The notes under the pieces were generated by a model. That model was given only the letters and a program-made list of their open reading frames with translations. It was not told the origin of the DNA and made no database searches. A DNA stretch of 64,000 nucleotides, from positions 1,860,001-1,924,000 of the forward strand of contig KN832870.1 of the NCBI GenBank assembly GCA_000827325.1. The letters run 5' to 3'. Below are positions 55,638 through 64,000 of this stretch, piece by piece; within the stretch, counting starts at the first letter, position 1; the number at the start of each line of letters is the position of its first letter. The stretch comes from Oidiodendron maius Zn. Taxonomy: Eukaryota > Ascomycota > Leotiomycetes > Myxotrichaceae. Position numbers and translations under genes: made by a program.

Positions 55638-56648
55638 ATGGCTTCCCATGCGGATAGTGAGCCAGATCTTGTCACTTGTCAAGGCCCCCAAACTACAAAG
55701 GAGAATGACAAGGACTACGAAACAGCAAATACCTCGAAATTTCGATTCAAGTCACATAGGAGGGCATATCGTGATGAGCGATCTCGCAGCCCTAGATCTC
55801 GTCGCGACAATGACAGACTTCATCGTAAACACCATCGAAGCCAGCGGCGCAAACACTCGCCGCCTTCCAGAACAGAAAACGACGACCCGTCTCTATACGA
55901 TGATACCCACCTGCCAAACACATCATCGAGCCAATACATGGATCCTGATGCGGCATTCCGTGAGAGCTTATTCGATGCTATGGCGGACGACGAAGGGGCA
56001 CAATTCTGGGAGGGGGTGTACGGTCAACCCATCCATACGTATCCTACTGTCAAAGAGGGTCCGCAAGGAGAGTTGGAGCGTATGACAGATGAGGAATATG
56101 CAGCATATGTGAGGGCGAAGATGTATGAGAAAACGCACCAGCATCTCCTAGAGGAGAAAATTCGCAGAGATGCTACCAAGAAGGAAAGAGAGAGAATCGC
56201 TAGTGAGGGCAGGAGAGAACAGAAGGAAGCAGAGAGGTTCCGGAGGAAGATTGAGGAAAGCCTGAGGAGAGGCGAAGAGAGGAAAACTCGCAGGGCCTGG
56301 GCTGAGAAATGGGATGCGTATGTGCAGAAGTGGGAGGAACTGGGGAAGGGTGGCCACGATAGAGTCGCCATTCCATCCATGCCCTGGCCAGTCGAGAGTG
56401 GAAGACACAGAGATGTCTCTTCAAAGGAAGTGGAACGATTCTTCTTGTTTGCACCCACCTCGGGACAGCCCACTGAGTCACAGCTGGGAAAGGTGCTGAA
56501 GGTGGAGCGGGTTCGTTGGCATCCTGATAAGATCCAGCAGAAGCTTGGAGGGCAAGATGTCGACGAGACCGTGATACAAGCCGTCACCGAGGTGTTCCAG
56601 ATCATAGACCGGATATGGTCAGATGTCAGGGACCGCAAGAAGGTATAA
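55638..56648 (+). CDS. NFKBIL1-like protein with J-domain-like C-terminus
   Basis: Single exon, 336 residues, MASHADSEPDLVTCQGPQTT at the start. Residues ~25-75 form an Arg/Ser-rich region (RDERSRSPRSRRDNDRLHRK), suggesting a nuclear splicing link. A long charged helix follows (MTDEEYAAYVRAKMYEKTHQ; RRDATKKERERIASEGRREQ; WAEKWDAYVQKWEELGKGG). The C-terminal part reads VERVRWHPDKIQQKLGGQ, with the HPD tripeptide of J proteins, then TVIQAVTEVFQIIDRIWSD. This is the architecture of fungal NF-kappa-B-inhibitor-like 1 proteins, whose plant and animal relatives affect splicing. Upstream non-ATG in-frame codons extend 12 bases; I start at 55638. Confidence 0.85.
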   Translation: MASHADSEPDLVTCQGPQTTKENDKDYETANTSKFRFKSHRRAYRDERSRSPRSRRDNDRLHRKHHRSQRRKHSPPSRTENDDPSLYDDTHLPNTSSSQYMDPDAAFRESLFDAMADDEGAQFWEGVYGQPIHTYPTVKEGPQGELERMTDEEYAAYVRAKMYEKTHQHLLEEKIRRDATKKERERIASEGRREQKEAERFRRKIEESLRRGEERKTRRAWAEKWDAYVQKWEELGKGGHDRVAIPSMPWPVESGRHRDVSSKEVERFFLFAPTSGQPTESQLGKVLKVERVRWHPDKIQQKLGGQDVDETVIQAVTEVFQIIDRIWSDVRDRKKV

Positions 56649-57960
56649 GCCAGGGGGTACATGTGCATTGGTTTGGCATATGTGTGGAGGGCTGGAGTTC
56701 ACGGAAGCATTAAAACATCGTATGGTGAGGTGTTCGTACAGACATAGCATGGCCTCTGTGGATCATAGATTCGAAATACGTTGAGCAGCTTTAGTAGATC
56801 AGATAGGGATATGTGACAACGGCCTCGACCTCTCCGGGTGGGGGCAATTAATGGAAGATTTGAAGCTCTGAGCTCGCCCGGATGTAATAACCATGGCCTG
56901 GACATGTCGTCTGCTCTGCTATTATTAAACTGCGAGGAGATACAACTACATGGACCCTTCTGCTCTGTCCATTCTCTTCTCCCCCGCTCTCTCACACAAA
57001 CGAACATACACTCACTTCTCACTCACACACACACATTCTCTCTCTCTCCATCCTCTTATGATATGATCACGGAGCCGTCTCTCGTCGTCCTGCTCATGGC
57101 TATCATCTCATACAGTCGTCATCTCTCGTCTGCGATGCCCAGATCTAGCATACAGCACGGATCCCGCCAGTAAGCGCAAGTGGCACACTGCGATCGTCCA
57201 ACCCCACCAACCTCCTCTTCCTCTTCCCTCCTCCTCCCAACTCCCATCGCCAACTCCTCCCAGACACCCTCACATCGCATTGCCAGCTCCCTCCCTCGCC
57301 CGACCTGCCATCTGCTGCGCCATCGGCCAATTCTCCTCGCTGCCCCAGCGCTCGTCGCCCGCCCGTCGCTCGGCTCCCTCTACATCCTCACAACGCGCCT
57401 ATCGCCCTCCCTCTGCGCCCCAATTGGCACTGGTGCTGGCAGCTGCCTGTGCAATCCTCATCTGTAGCCGCCATTCCTAGGTTCGCCCTCCACCCCGGAC
57501 GGCCGCTCCCTGCACGCAATCCATCTGCGCTCAGCTGTTCCCCAGCCCATTGACGCTCGGCATCTGCTCTCCACACCTGCGGGAACCCGTGGCCGTCCAC
57601 TGCGCCGCTGCTCGGTTTCGCCTGAGCCCAGCGTCCAGAATCACGACCCGCCCAGGACGTCCATTCTTTCTAGAAGGCTGTCGTACAGCTCTGCCTCGGC
57701 TGCTTTCTTCCTCTCGGCCAGCGGCGAGTGTGAGAGGATCGATCTAGCAAGCAGTCAGCCTTCCTCGCTTCTGTCGACCTGCTATCCTCTTGCCGTCTCG
57801 CTGCAGGCCCTGATTACTTCCGTCCTGGCTCGTCCTCTACCCTCTCGAAAACCTGCACTCATCCTCCCTTGTGAGCAGTGCGGAATTGACTACAGGTTTG
57901 CTGTTCGTCGATCCCAGCTTCGACAATAGCGGCCCCCGATCACCACCTGGAGCTCTCTCT
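56649..57960. promoter_or_regulatory. PKA catalytic-subunit promoter and long ATG-free leader
   Basis: No gene. After the last upstream ATG at 57134-57136 there is none until the PKA start at 57961, although about 820 bp of C-rich sequence intervene. This fits a long 5' UTR kept free of uORFs. CA/CT microsatellites lie at 57024-57048. Confidence 0.5.
57024..57048. repeat. (CA)n then (CT)n microsatellite
   Basis: A short CA run followed by a CT run, in the upstream region of the PKA gene. Confidence 0.8.
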
Positions 57961-59552
57961 ATGCCGACTCTCGGTTTCCTGAAGAAGATACGGTCAAAGG
58001 AGCAAAGAGACTCTCCGTCTTCCAGCCCCATCACCAGCCCCATCACGCCCACTTCCTCCAAAGGCTTCGATAGAAATTCGCTCTCCATTTCCACCCAGTC
58101 CACCCTTCCTCACGCTCTCACCACCACTCAATCAGCCGCTCCCATAGGTCACGAAAGTCCCGCTGTTGCGGGCGAGCAGCAACCAATGACGGAAGAGGCC
58201 GCCCAGCAGAAGCACGCTCCGGTCCCAGCTGCTGGTAATACGGCGGCTGCAGAGCAACAGAATGTCCCGAGCATCAACAACCTGATCCACCCCCAGCCGC
58301 ACGATGGGTCGCACCATACTCATCACACTCACAATTCCAACCCGGCGCAGACCACAGCTACTACTGCCGCGTCTTCTGGGGGTAGCAATACCCATCAGGT
58401 ACAGCAGACACAGCCACAGCAGACCCAAATCCGCCAGACCAAGGGTAAATATACATTGGCAGATTTCGAATTGCAGCGCACGCTAGGCACTGGGAGCTTT
58501 GGTAGAGTACACTTGGTTAAGTCAAATCATAACCAGCGATTCTATGCCGTCAAAGTGCTGAAGAAGGCGCAGGTGGTGAAGATGAAGCAGGTCGAGCATA
58601 CAAATGATGAGCGGAGGATGCTGCAGGAAGTCAAGCATCCATTCCTTATTACGCTCTGGGGCACTTTTCAGGACTCTAAAAATCTGTATATGGTAATGGA
58701 CTTCGTAGAGGGAGGGGAACTGTTCTCGTTATTACGAAAATCACAGGTTGGCTCTCGGAATGCTCATAGAATGGCCGATGCTAACAATATCACAGCGCTT
58801 TCCCAATCCAGTTGCAAAGTTCTACGCTGCGGAGGTTACGCTGGCGCTAGAGTATCTTCATTCGAAGCAGATAATCTATCGCGACCTGAAGCCGGAAAAC
58901 CTTCTACTCGACCGATACGGCCATCTCAAGATTACCGACTTTGGGTTTGCCAAGAAAGTCCCAGATATAACCTGGACTCTATGTGGAACCCCTGATTATT
59001 TGGCACCTGAGGTGGTTTCAAGTAAGGGATATAATAAATCTGTAGACTGGTATGTTGATTACTCGGCTCCTTAGGAATTGTTTATATAACGGCGTATGCA
59101 GGTGGTCACTAGGCATATTGATCTTCGAAATGCTCTGTGGGTTTACACCATTTTGGGATGGCGGGTCCCCGATGAAAATCTACGAGAACATCCTCAAGGG
59201 TCGGGTCAAGTACCCGCCATACATTCATCCAGATGCCCAGGACTTGCTGCAGCGACTCATCACAGCCGACCTAACAAAGCGCCTGGGAAATCTGCACGGA
59301 GGGTCGCAAGATGTTAAGAATCACCAGTGGTTCGCGGAAGTGACTTGGGAAAGATTGGCTAAGAAAGATATTGAAGCGCCTTATGTCCCCCCCGTAAAGG
59401 CGGGTGTCGGGGATGCAAGTCAATTTGACAAGTATCCTGAAGAAACTGAAGCATATGGGCAACGGGGTCATGACGAGTGAGTTTTATGTGCACCAAGATA
59501 CCAAATGCAAAACTAACGAGAAAGATATGGTAAACTGTTCGTTGATTTCTAA
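57961..59552 (+). CDS. cAMP-dependent protein kinase catalytic subunit
   Basis: AGC-family Ser/Thr kinase, the output of cAMP signalling. Exons 57961-58746, 58796-59049, 59102-59476 and 59525-59552 total 480 residues. The N-terminal ~160 residues are a long Ser/Thr/Gln/His-rich extension ([18 protein letters not shown]). The kinase domain starts [23 protein letters not shown]-binding Lys198 in FYAVKVLKK; catalytic Asp292 in [17 protein letters not shown] Asp310; activation-loop Thr323 in [15 protein letters not shown]. The C-tail carries [20 protein letters not shown] and ends YGKLFVDF, the AGC hydrophobic motif FxxF, on a 28-nt last exon. Start is the first ATG after a long ATG-free stretch. 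N-terminal extension length suits the fungal PKA type 1 subunit. Confidence 0.96.
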
Positions 59553-60385
59553 ATTTACTAGAGAAAGATCATGATACAACGTCTAGATACATGATTCAGA
59601 CTCTGCTCTACTACAACCCATGTCCGTAGCCGTTCATGGTTTCAACACGGGAACCAGGCTCGAATTTCTCAACCTCAAATTCAAAACAGTGACAAAAGGA
59701 CGATCTCAGCTTTCAAACGGGTGGCAAGGGGGGTGTTGTGAATTACGGGGTAGGCTGGAGGCGTGGAAATATGATTGGGACATGCAGCATACATGAGTTG
59801 TTTTTTATGGGATTCATATGAATGGATATGATGGGCGGGATTCTCTGGAGCCTGGTGGTTGGGGAATTTACCACGCGCGAACCTACATAGCAAAAGTGGG
59901 AGTCGTGCTCATTAGGAAGGGTCCTGCTCCTGCTTGTAGAGACCAATGATGATACATTGCCTCGAATATCTAGGGATGGCGAAGTGTATAAAGTGCATTG
60001 GCGTTCAGTGTCATGAAAAATCTCGTTTCAAGTACCCAGTTACATAGATGACGCTACTTGCGGATTTCACGTGGCTGTAATCTCTAATATACATAATGTA
60101 TACAGAATATTTCCTCTTCAGCTCTGCCGAAACGCCATGCAAGATCCTCCTATCCCCCATTCCCTTTAGAAGAATACATCATTGACCGGCGTTACGTTAT
60201 GCTTAGGAGATAGACGACTGGTCCATCGACATGAAATAAGAAATATCTAGTTAGACCAAAGCATAGACCGCCAGTAACCCTCCGACGCTGAATGCAGCCT
60301 GCAGCTTGTTCAGGTTATCCTCAGTGGTAACAACACGGGCTATTTCTGCACGCCAATTCATGTCTTGAAGTGCATGCCCAATGCC
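59553..60385. other. intergenic, convergent 3' ends PKA/AVO1
   Basis: 833 bp with no recognised gene; short ORFs only. Confidence 0.35.
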
Positions 60386-62915
60386 TTACGGGTTGTTAAG
60401 GCTGTGATACGGTCCGATTCCGTTTTGGATCTCGTAAACGATCTCGGCGGCCTCTTCAGCGGTCTTGGCTTCAAAGTCATACCGCTTCGTCTCTGTGTCT
60501 TTGTATACAACGACCTATTCATGGTAAGCATTGAAAATACGCGGGTTTAGTGAAGGGTATCGAGAGTATACCTTAAAACTGGTTGGATGCCTCCGCGAGA
60601 CTTTGCACCCAATTACACTACTGAAATGAACCGTCGTGGTCTTGCCCTGCCCGTTCGAACCTGGCAGGATGTGTAGACATTCTCTGTCGATGGCAATGAT
60701 TTTCTCGTTCATCCCCACAAATCTCATTGGTTGCTTACGCCAGACTACGTATCTCTTATAGCGCGAGTTGCCAAGTAGGTCTTGCTTTATCGCCTCTTGT
60801 GCAAGGGGATGTGATCCAGCCATTTGCCCCTTTCGGATCTTTTTCGGATCTAGTCTTTCAGCCCCGAGCATCAGATTTGGAGAGCTGCGACTTGGTGATC
60901 CAGAAATTGTTAGTGGCCCATCAGTCGCAAATCTTCGTCGACATAGGTCCAGATCTGCCCGTTTGCCGATGGATTCGACCGTTCGGTCCAACAGAACTAC
61001 TGTTCCTGATCCGGTCAGCTTCAACACATGATTGGCCTTGTCAAGTTGTCTCTTTTTGCATATAATATCAAGTACATCTGCCAAGTACGTGTCTGTGGTA
61101 ACATCCAACGTAATTATTTGTCCAGGTAATGCATCTGTGGAGAGGATATGGATACGAAGAAGCTTCTTTGCACCGTTGCCGGTTCTCGCAGCAGGTGTTT
61201 GCGGAGACAGGGATCCCAAGGCAGGCGAGTCTGCCAGAGAGCCATTTTGGCGGAGCGCAGACATCGTTGTAAGGAGGGGGTTCAAGCGAGGCTGTGGTGG
61301 TGCCAAATTCGCAGACTGCGGCGTAGAAGCGCCTTTTGATGGGAGATCATTATCCAGCGTGGGCGCTGCAGAAGCTTCTTGTTTGAATTGTGGCGTAACG
61401 GCTTGGTTCTGTTGGAACTGTTCTTCAGTTGCTTCGACCAAGGCAAACTCATCATAAGGCTTCGAATTAGATCTTGATCTTGCAGCACGATTATTGGTTG
61501 TGGTGAATGCGACAACAGGTCTATCTCTTTCCAAAGGAGGAAAGTCATAATCAACCTCTTCGTCTTCCACCATTCTTAAAGTCCAGCGGTTGACATTGAG
61601 TTGCTTCGGCGTCAAAGCGGGTACCATCTGCTCTTCGCCATACCGCCACAGACTCAATCCGATGAGGTCGGCAACAGTGACTTGACGATCGTTTGCCTCA
61701 TGTTCATGCACACTTCTCCGGATCAAAACCTCATATGGCTTCGTTGCAGATGTTGAAAATGGAGCCCAGATACGTAGCCATAAGGGATTCGGATCTCCCT
61801 GTCCAGAAAGAGGCGCAAAAGAGTCGAATGGCAAAGCATCCTTTGTCCGCATTGACTTGATAGCAGCCGATAAGAGACTCTTAGGTTGCAACGTGCTAAT
61901 CGGCCGTGAAGGAGGAAGTGCTTCAAGTACTGCTGGTGCTGGCCTAGACTGTATTGTCGCCGTTCGTGTTAACTTCCGCGGCACAGTACCGATAATGGCA
62001 TCTGTTGGGGAGGAATTTATGGCGCCTTCTCCGGTGTCGAGAAGAACAGAATCGATGCTGCCCGCAAATGCTGAAGAGGTATCGGACCCATCAGAGTCAT
62101 CATCTTCCTCCTCCTCTTCCAATAAAGCACTCGGCTGCCTCGATATGCCAACTCTAGGGTTCGTTTGACTTTGTAATACCTTGCTCGCCTTGGCAGCGTT
62201 TTTCGCTGCATCTCTCTGCCTTTGAAACGCTGTGGCATCGACTTCATTTTCTGATGAGATCTCGCTGCTGGTAGCAGTGCCTCTCCTGGCGCGTTCTTTG
62301 ACAGCTTCCAGCTGCGACTGTGATCCTCTCCGCACCCCTGAGGGAGTTGTTCGTATTGGTGAGATAGTAGAAGACTGTCTTAGGTTGGAGCTGCGCATTG
62401 GCGATGAACCAGAACGGTTTCGAATAGGCATCTTCGAGAATTTGATTTGTTGTGCTGCTCGCTGGTCGCCCTCCTCCTCACTCTCGTCACTTAGATCGCT
62501 GCTATCCTCCTCTTCCATTTGTTCTCGTCTCCGTCGCCTCTTTGTAGCTAGGCCAGGCCCAACTGTGATACCCTCGCCACCTCCTGTGACCATACCTCCC
62601 TCTTCGGCTTCATCCTCAAGGGTCAAGCCAGCTGGCCTTGGAGGTGCCTGGAAGTACTCTGATGTTATCGCTGTCGGAATCGGTGGTGAGTGTATGCGCT
62701 TAATCGTCGCCGGGTTGGGACGTAGGCCGGCAGCCTTGAAGCCGGACGTATTTAGTAGCGCATCATTGAGTGTAATGAGGCGTTCCCCGACACCATCGGA
62801 GATACTGTTGAGATAATTCGTTCGCAATTGGTAAGATACCAGACTGTTGAATATTAGATCGCTGTGGGGTAGGTAGCTAGAGCCATACGTACTCTTCTAC
62901 TTGAATGACGGACAT
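60386..62915 (-). CDS. AVO1: AVO1/SIN1, TORC2 subunit
   Basis: Substrate-recruiting subunit of TOR complex 2 at the plasma membrane. Exon 1 (MSVIQVE, start 62915) splices via GTACGT...CCACAG to DLIFNSLVSYQLRTNYLNSI, then DGVGERLITLNDALLNTSGF. The middle is Ser- and acid-rich. The CRIM domain spans roughly residues 349-465 (FAPLSGQGDPNPLWLRIWAP; VTVADLIGLSLWRYGEEQMV; LRMVEDEEVDYDFPPLERDR), the Ras-binding-like fold ~575-650 (LLRIHILSTDALPGQIITLD), and the PH domain ~705 to the end (SRYKRYVVWRKQPMRFVGMN; AIDRECLHILPG). The last exon follows an intron GTATAC...GAATAG and gives VVVYKDTETKRYDFEAKTAE, ending YHSLNNP. All SIN1 domains are present in order. Confidence 0.93.
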
Positions 62916-63166
62916 TGCGACTGTCAGTTCAATCGAGCTGTCCGGAGACCCATATGATAAATCGATGCAAAGGTGAACAACGGCTACTCAAGATGCCTCT
63001 TGTGTTGTCACCACGTGGATGTGGAATTGTGTTCCTCAGCCTTACTGCTTGCGAAGTCGTCGGAGTGGCGAAGCCTTTTAGCCCGCAGTTCGCTTCAGCC
63101 TCCTACAATAACAATCAAATCTTGACATCTCCTCAAGTCCAGTAGCAAACCAACAACATCCGCAGA
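62916..63166. promoter_or_regulatory. short divergent promoter AVO1/PRCC-like
   Basis: 251 bp between head-to-head start codons. Confidence 0.45.
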
Positions 63167-64000
63167 ATGGGACTTGTGGACTATTCGGACTCCGATGCTT
63201 CGGACGTGGAAGAGAAGCCTGTTGCCAAACCAGCAGCGCATCCGTCGAAACCAGCATTCCAGAAAGTAGTGGATCGATCAAATCCTGGAAAGATCAAGGT
63301 ATCACTACCTCAAGCCGCACTAAAAGACGATGCGAAGGGCGACGAACCTCCTACGAAGCGGGCAAGGATAGGAGCTGGTGGATTGGGTGGATTCAACTCA
63401 CTCCTTCCAGCACCAAAGCGCCCAGCACAATCTGTGAATTCAACACTGGGAGGAGGCAACGCCACGAGAAAGAGCGGCCTCGGGGCGGGTGTGAATCTGA
63501 AGACTGGCGCCGCACCCGGATTTAGCAGGGAGCCAGAGTCAGAACAGAAATATACAGAAAGACTAGATGAGAACCACGATGAGCAGCTTTCTACTGGTGG
63601 GCGTGCTGGGCTATCACTCCCAGAATTGGCGCAAGACGGGGAGCAAAAGCCAGACGAAGAAGTCAAATTGGTTGGTAAACCATTGATTTTCAAGCCTCTG
63701 TCTGTTGCCAGAAAGCCAGCGAAGAAGAAAAAGGCTCTCCATGCCAGCGGTCCATCGGCAGTGGCAGCAGATCCGACTATCTCAGAACCCGTTACGCCGC
63801 AAACGACCCACAAGCCCCCAAGGCCAAAGGTATCCCTGTTTTCAACAGGCATAGAGTCAAGTTCACCAGCGCCAGCATCTAGTGGAGAATACAAACCCAT
63901 GATATACCAACCAGAGGCGGAAGAAGCAGCAGAAGAAGATTTCGACTCTTCATACCCTGAACCATCATATGAAGAATACACCCCAACGACAACGCAAATA
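63167..64000 (+). CDS. PRCC-like protein, partial (cut by window end)
   Basis: Open frame from ATG 63167 to the window edge, no stop. The start MGLVDYSDSDASDVEEKPVA, the KIKVSLPQAALK motif, KRARIGAGGLGGFNSLLPAP and the later LVGKPLIFKPLSVARKPAKK, then MIYQPEAEEAAEEDFDSSYP, match the fungal PRCC family (nuclear proteins linked to pre-mRNA splicing and, in mammals, to MAD2B). Most of the protein is low-complexity and Pro/Ser/Ala-rich. The long minus-strand ORF here is an antisense shadow. The conserved C-terminal PRCC domain would lie beyond 64000. Confidence 0.85.
   Translation, partial: MGLVDYSDSDASDVEEKPVAKPAAHPSKPAFQKVVDRSNPGKIKVSLPQAALKDDAKGDEPPTKRARIGAGGLGGFNSLLPAPKRPAQSVNSTLGGGNATRKSGLGAGVNLKTGAAPGFSREPESEQKYTERLDENHDEQLSTGGRAGLSLPELAQDGEQKPDEEVKLVGKPLIFKPLSVARKPAKKKKALHASGPSAVAADPTISEPVTPQTTHKPPRPKVSLFSTGIESSSPAPASSGEYKPMIYQPEAEEAAEEDFDSSYPEPSYEEYTPTTTQI

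Noticed and set aside
63310-63981. 223-codon minus ORF at the right end
   Set aside because: Shadow of the PRCC-like open frame, which has family motifs.

Overview
This is a gene-dense nuclear window from a filamentous ascomycete (Pezizomycotina; Leotiomycetes/Helotiales is my best guess from protein resemblance, which is inference). The evidence is short introns of about 45-110 bp with GT-AG borders and CTAAC/CTGAC-like branch points, very small first exons, pyrimidine-rich leaders, and fungal gene families: a fused THI6, nuclear-encoded ATP9, a PKA catalytic subunit with a long N-terminal extension, PEX8 with a C-terminal SRL, and fungal CLC and CorA-like transporters. I count about 30 protein genes, nearly all single-copy housekeeping genes. 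I saw no rRNA, tRNA, CRISPR array, intact transposon or secondary-metabolite cluster.

Layout, left to right. 0.4-2.3 kb: CorA-like membrane protein (-). 3.5-5.7: coronin (-). 6.6-7.5: thiamine-binding-fold protein ECM15 (-). 8.4-11.2: tafazzin (-) divergent from a NOSIP-type RING protein (+). 11.3-12.5: peroxisomal-type mitochondrial carrier (-). 14.3-14.8: ATP synthase subunit c (-). 16.3-18.1: THI6 (-). 19.1-20.4: eIF5 (+). 20.7-23.8: TTI1 (-). 24.2-25.0: unresolved orphan gene (+). 25.5-27.5: fungal protein with a degenerate retropepsin-like domain (-). 28.5-30.6: PEX8 (-). 30.8-31.4: TMEM170 (+). 31.5-32.3: acetyltransferase (-). 32.6-33.5: STE14 (+). 33.8-37.0: CLC chloride channel/exchanger (-). 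37.6-38.7: IAH1-type GDSL esterase (+). 39.0-39.7: DDR48-like repeat protein (-). 40.7-41.8: CWC15 (-). 42.0-43.0: RRP45 (+). 43.0-44.7: DGAT1-type MBOAT (-). 45.3-47.6: PFS2 (+). 47.9-49.0: NUC1 nuclease (-). 49.5-51.1: ZRT3-like zinc transporter (+). 51.7-52.8: L-type lectin (-). 53.3-53.6: TIM13 (+). 54.2-55.4: NSRP1-like (-). 55.6-56.6: NFKBIL1-like (+). 58.0-59.6: PKA catalytic subunit (+). 60.4-62.9: AVO1/SIN1 of TORC2 (-). 63.2 to the end: PRCC-like protein (+, cut by the window edge).

The genes are not an operon or cluster, but themes recur. RNA processing is over-represented from 40 kb on (CWC15, RRP45, PFS2, NSRP1-like, NFKBIL1-like, PRCC-like, plus NOSIP at 10 kb). Two thiamine-related genes lie about 9 kb apart. 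TORC-related factors (TTI1, AVO1) and PKA sit at separate places. Several pairs are divergent over 180-320 bp (TAZ1/NOSIP, CWC15/RRP45, AVO1/PRCC, NSRP1/NFKBIL1).

The most interesting observations are two introns that protein conservation forces to be GC-AG (TIM13, IAH1), a degenerate retropepsin-like fold in a conserved fungal protein, a CorA-like protein lacking the GMN signature, a 24-nt internal exon in the lectin gene, an ATG-free stretch of over 800 bp before the PKA start, and candidate uORFs in front of eIF5. I did not find a convincing new multi-gene system.
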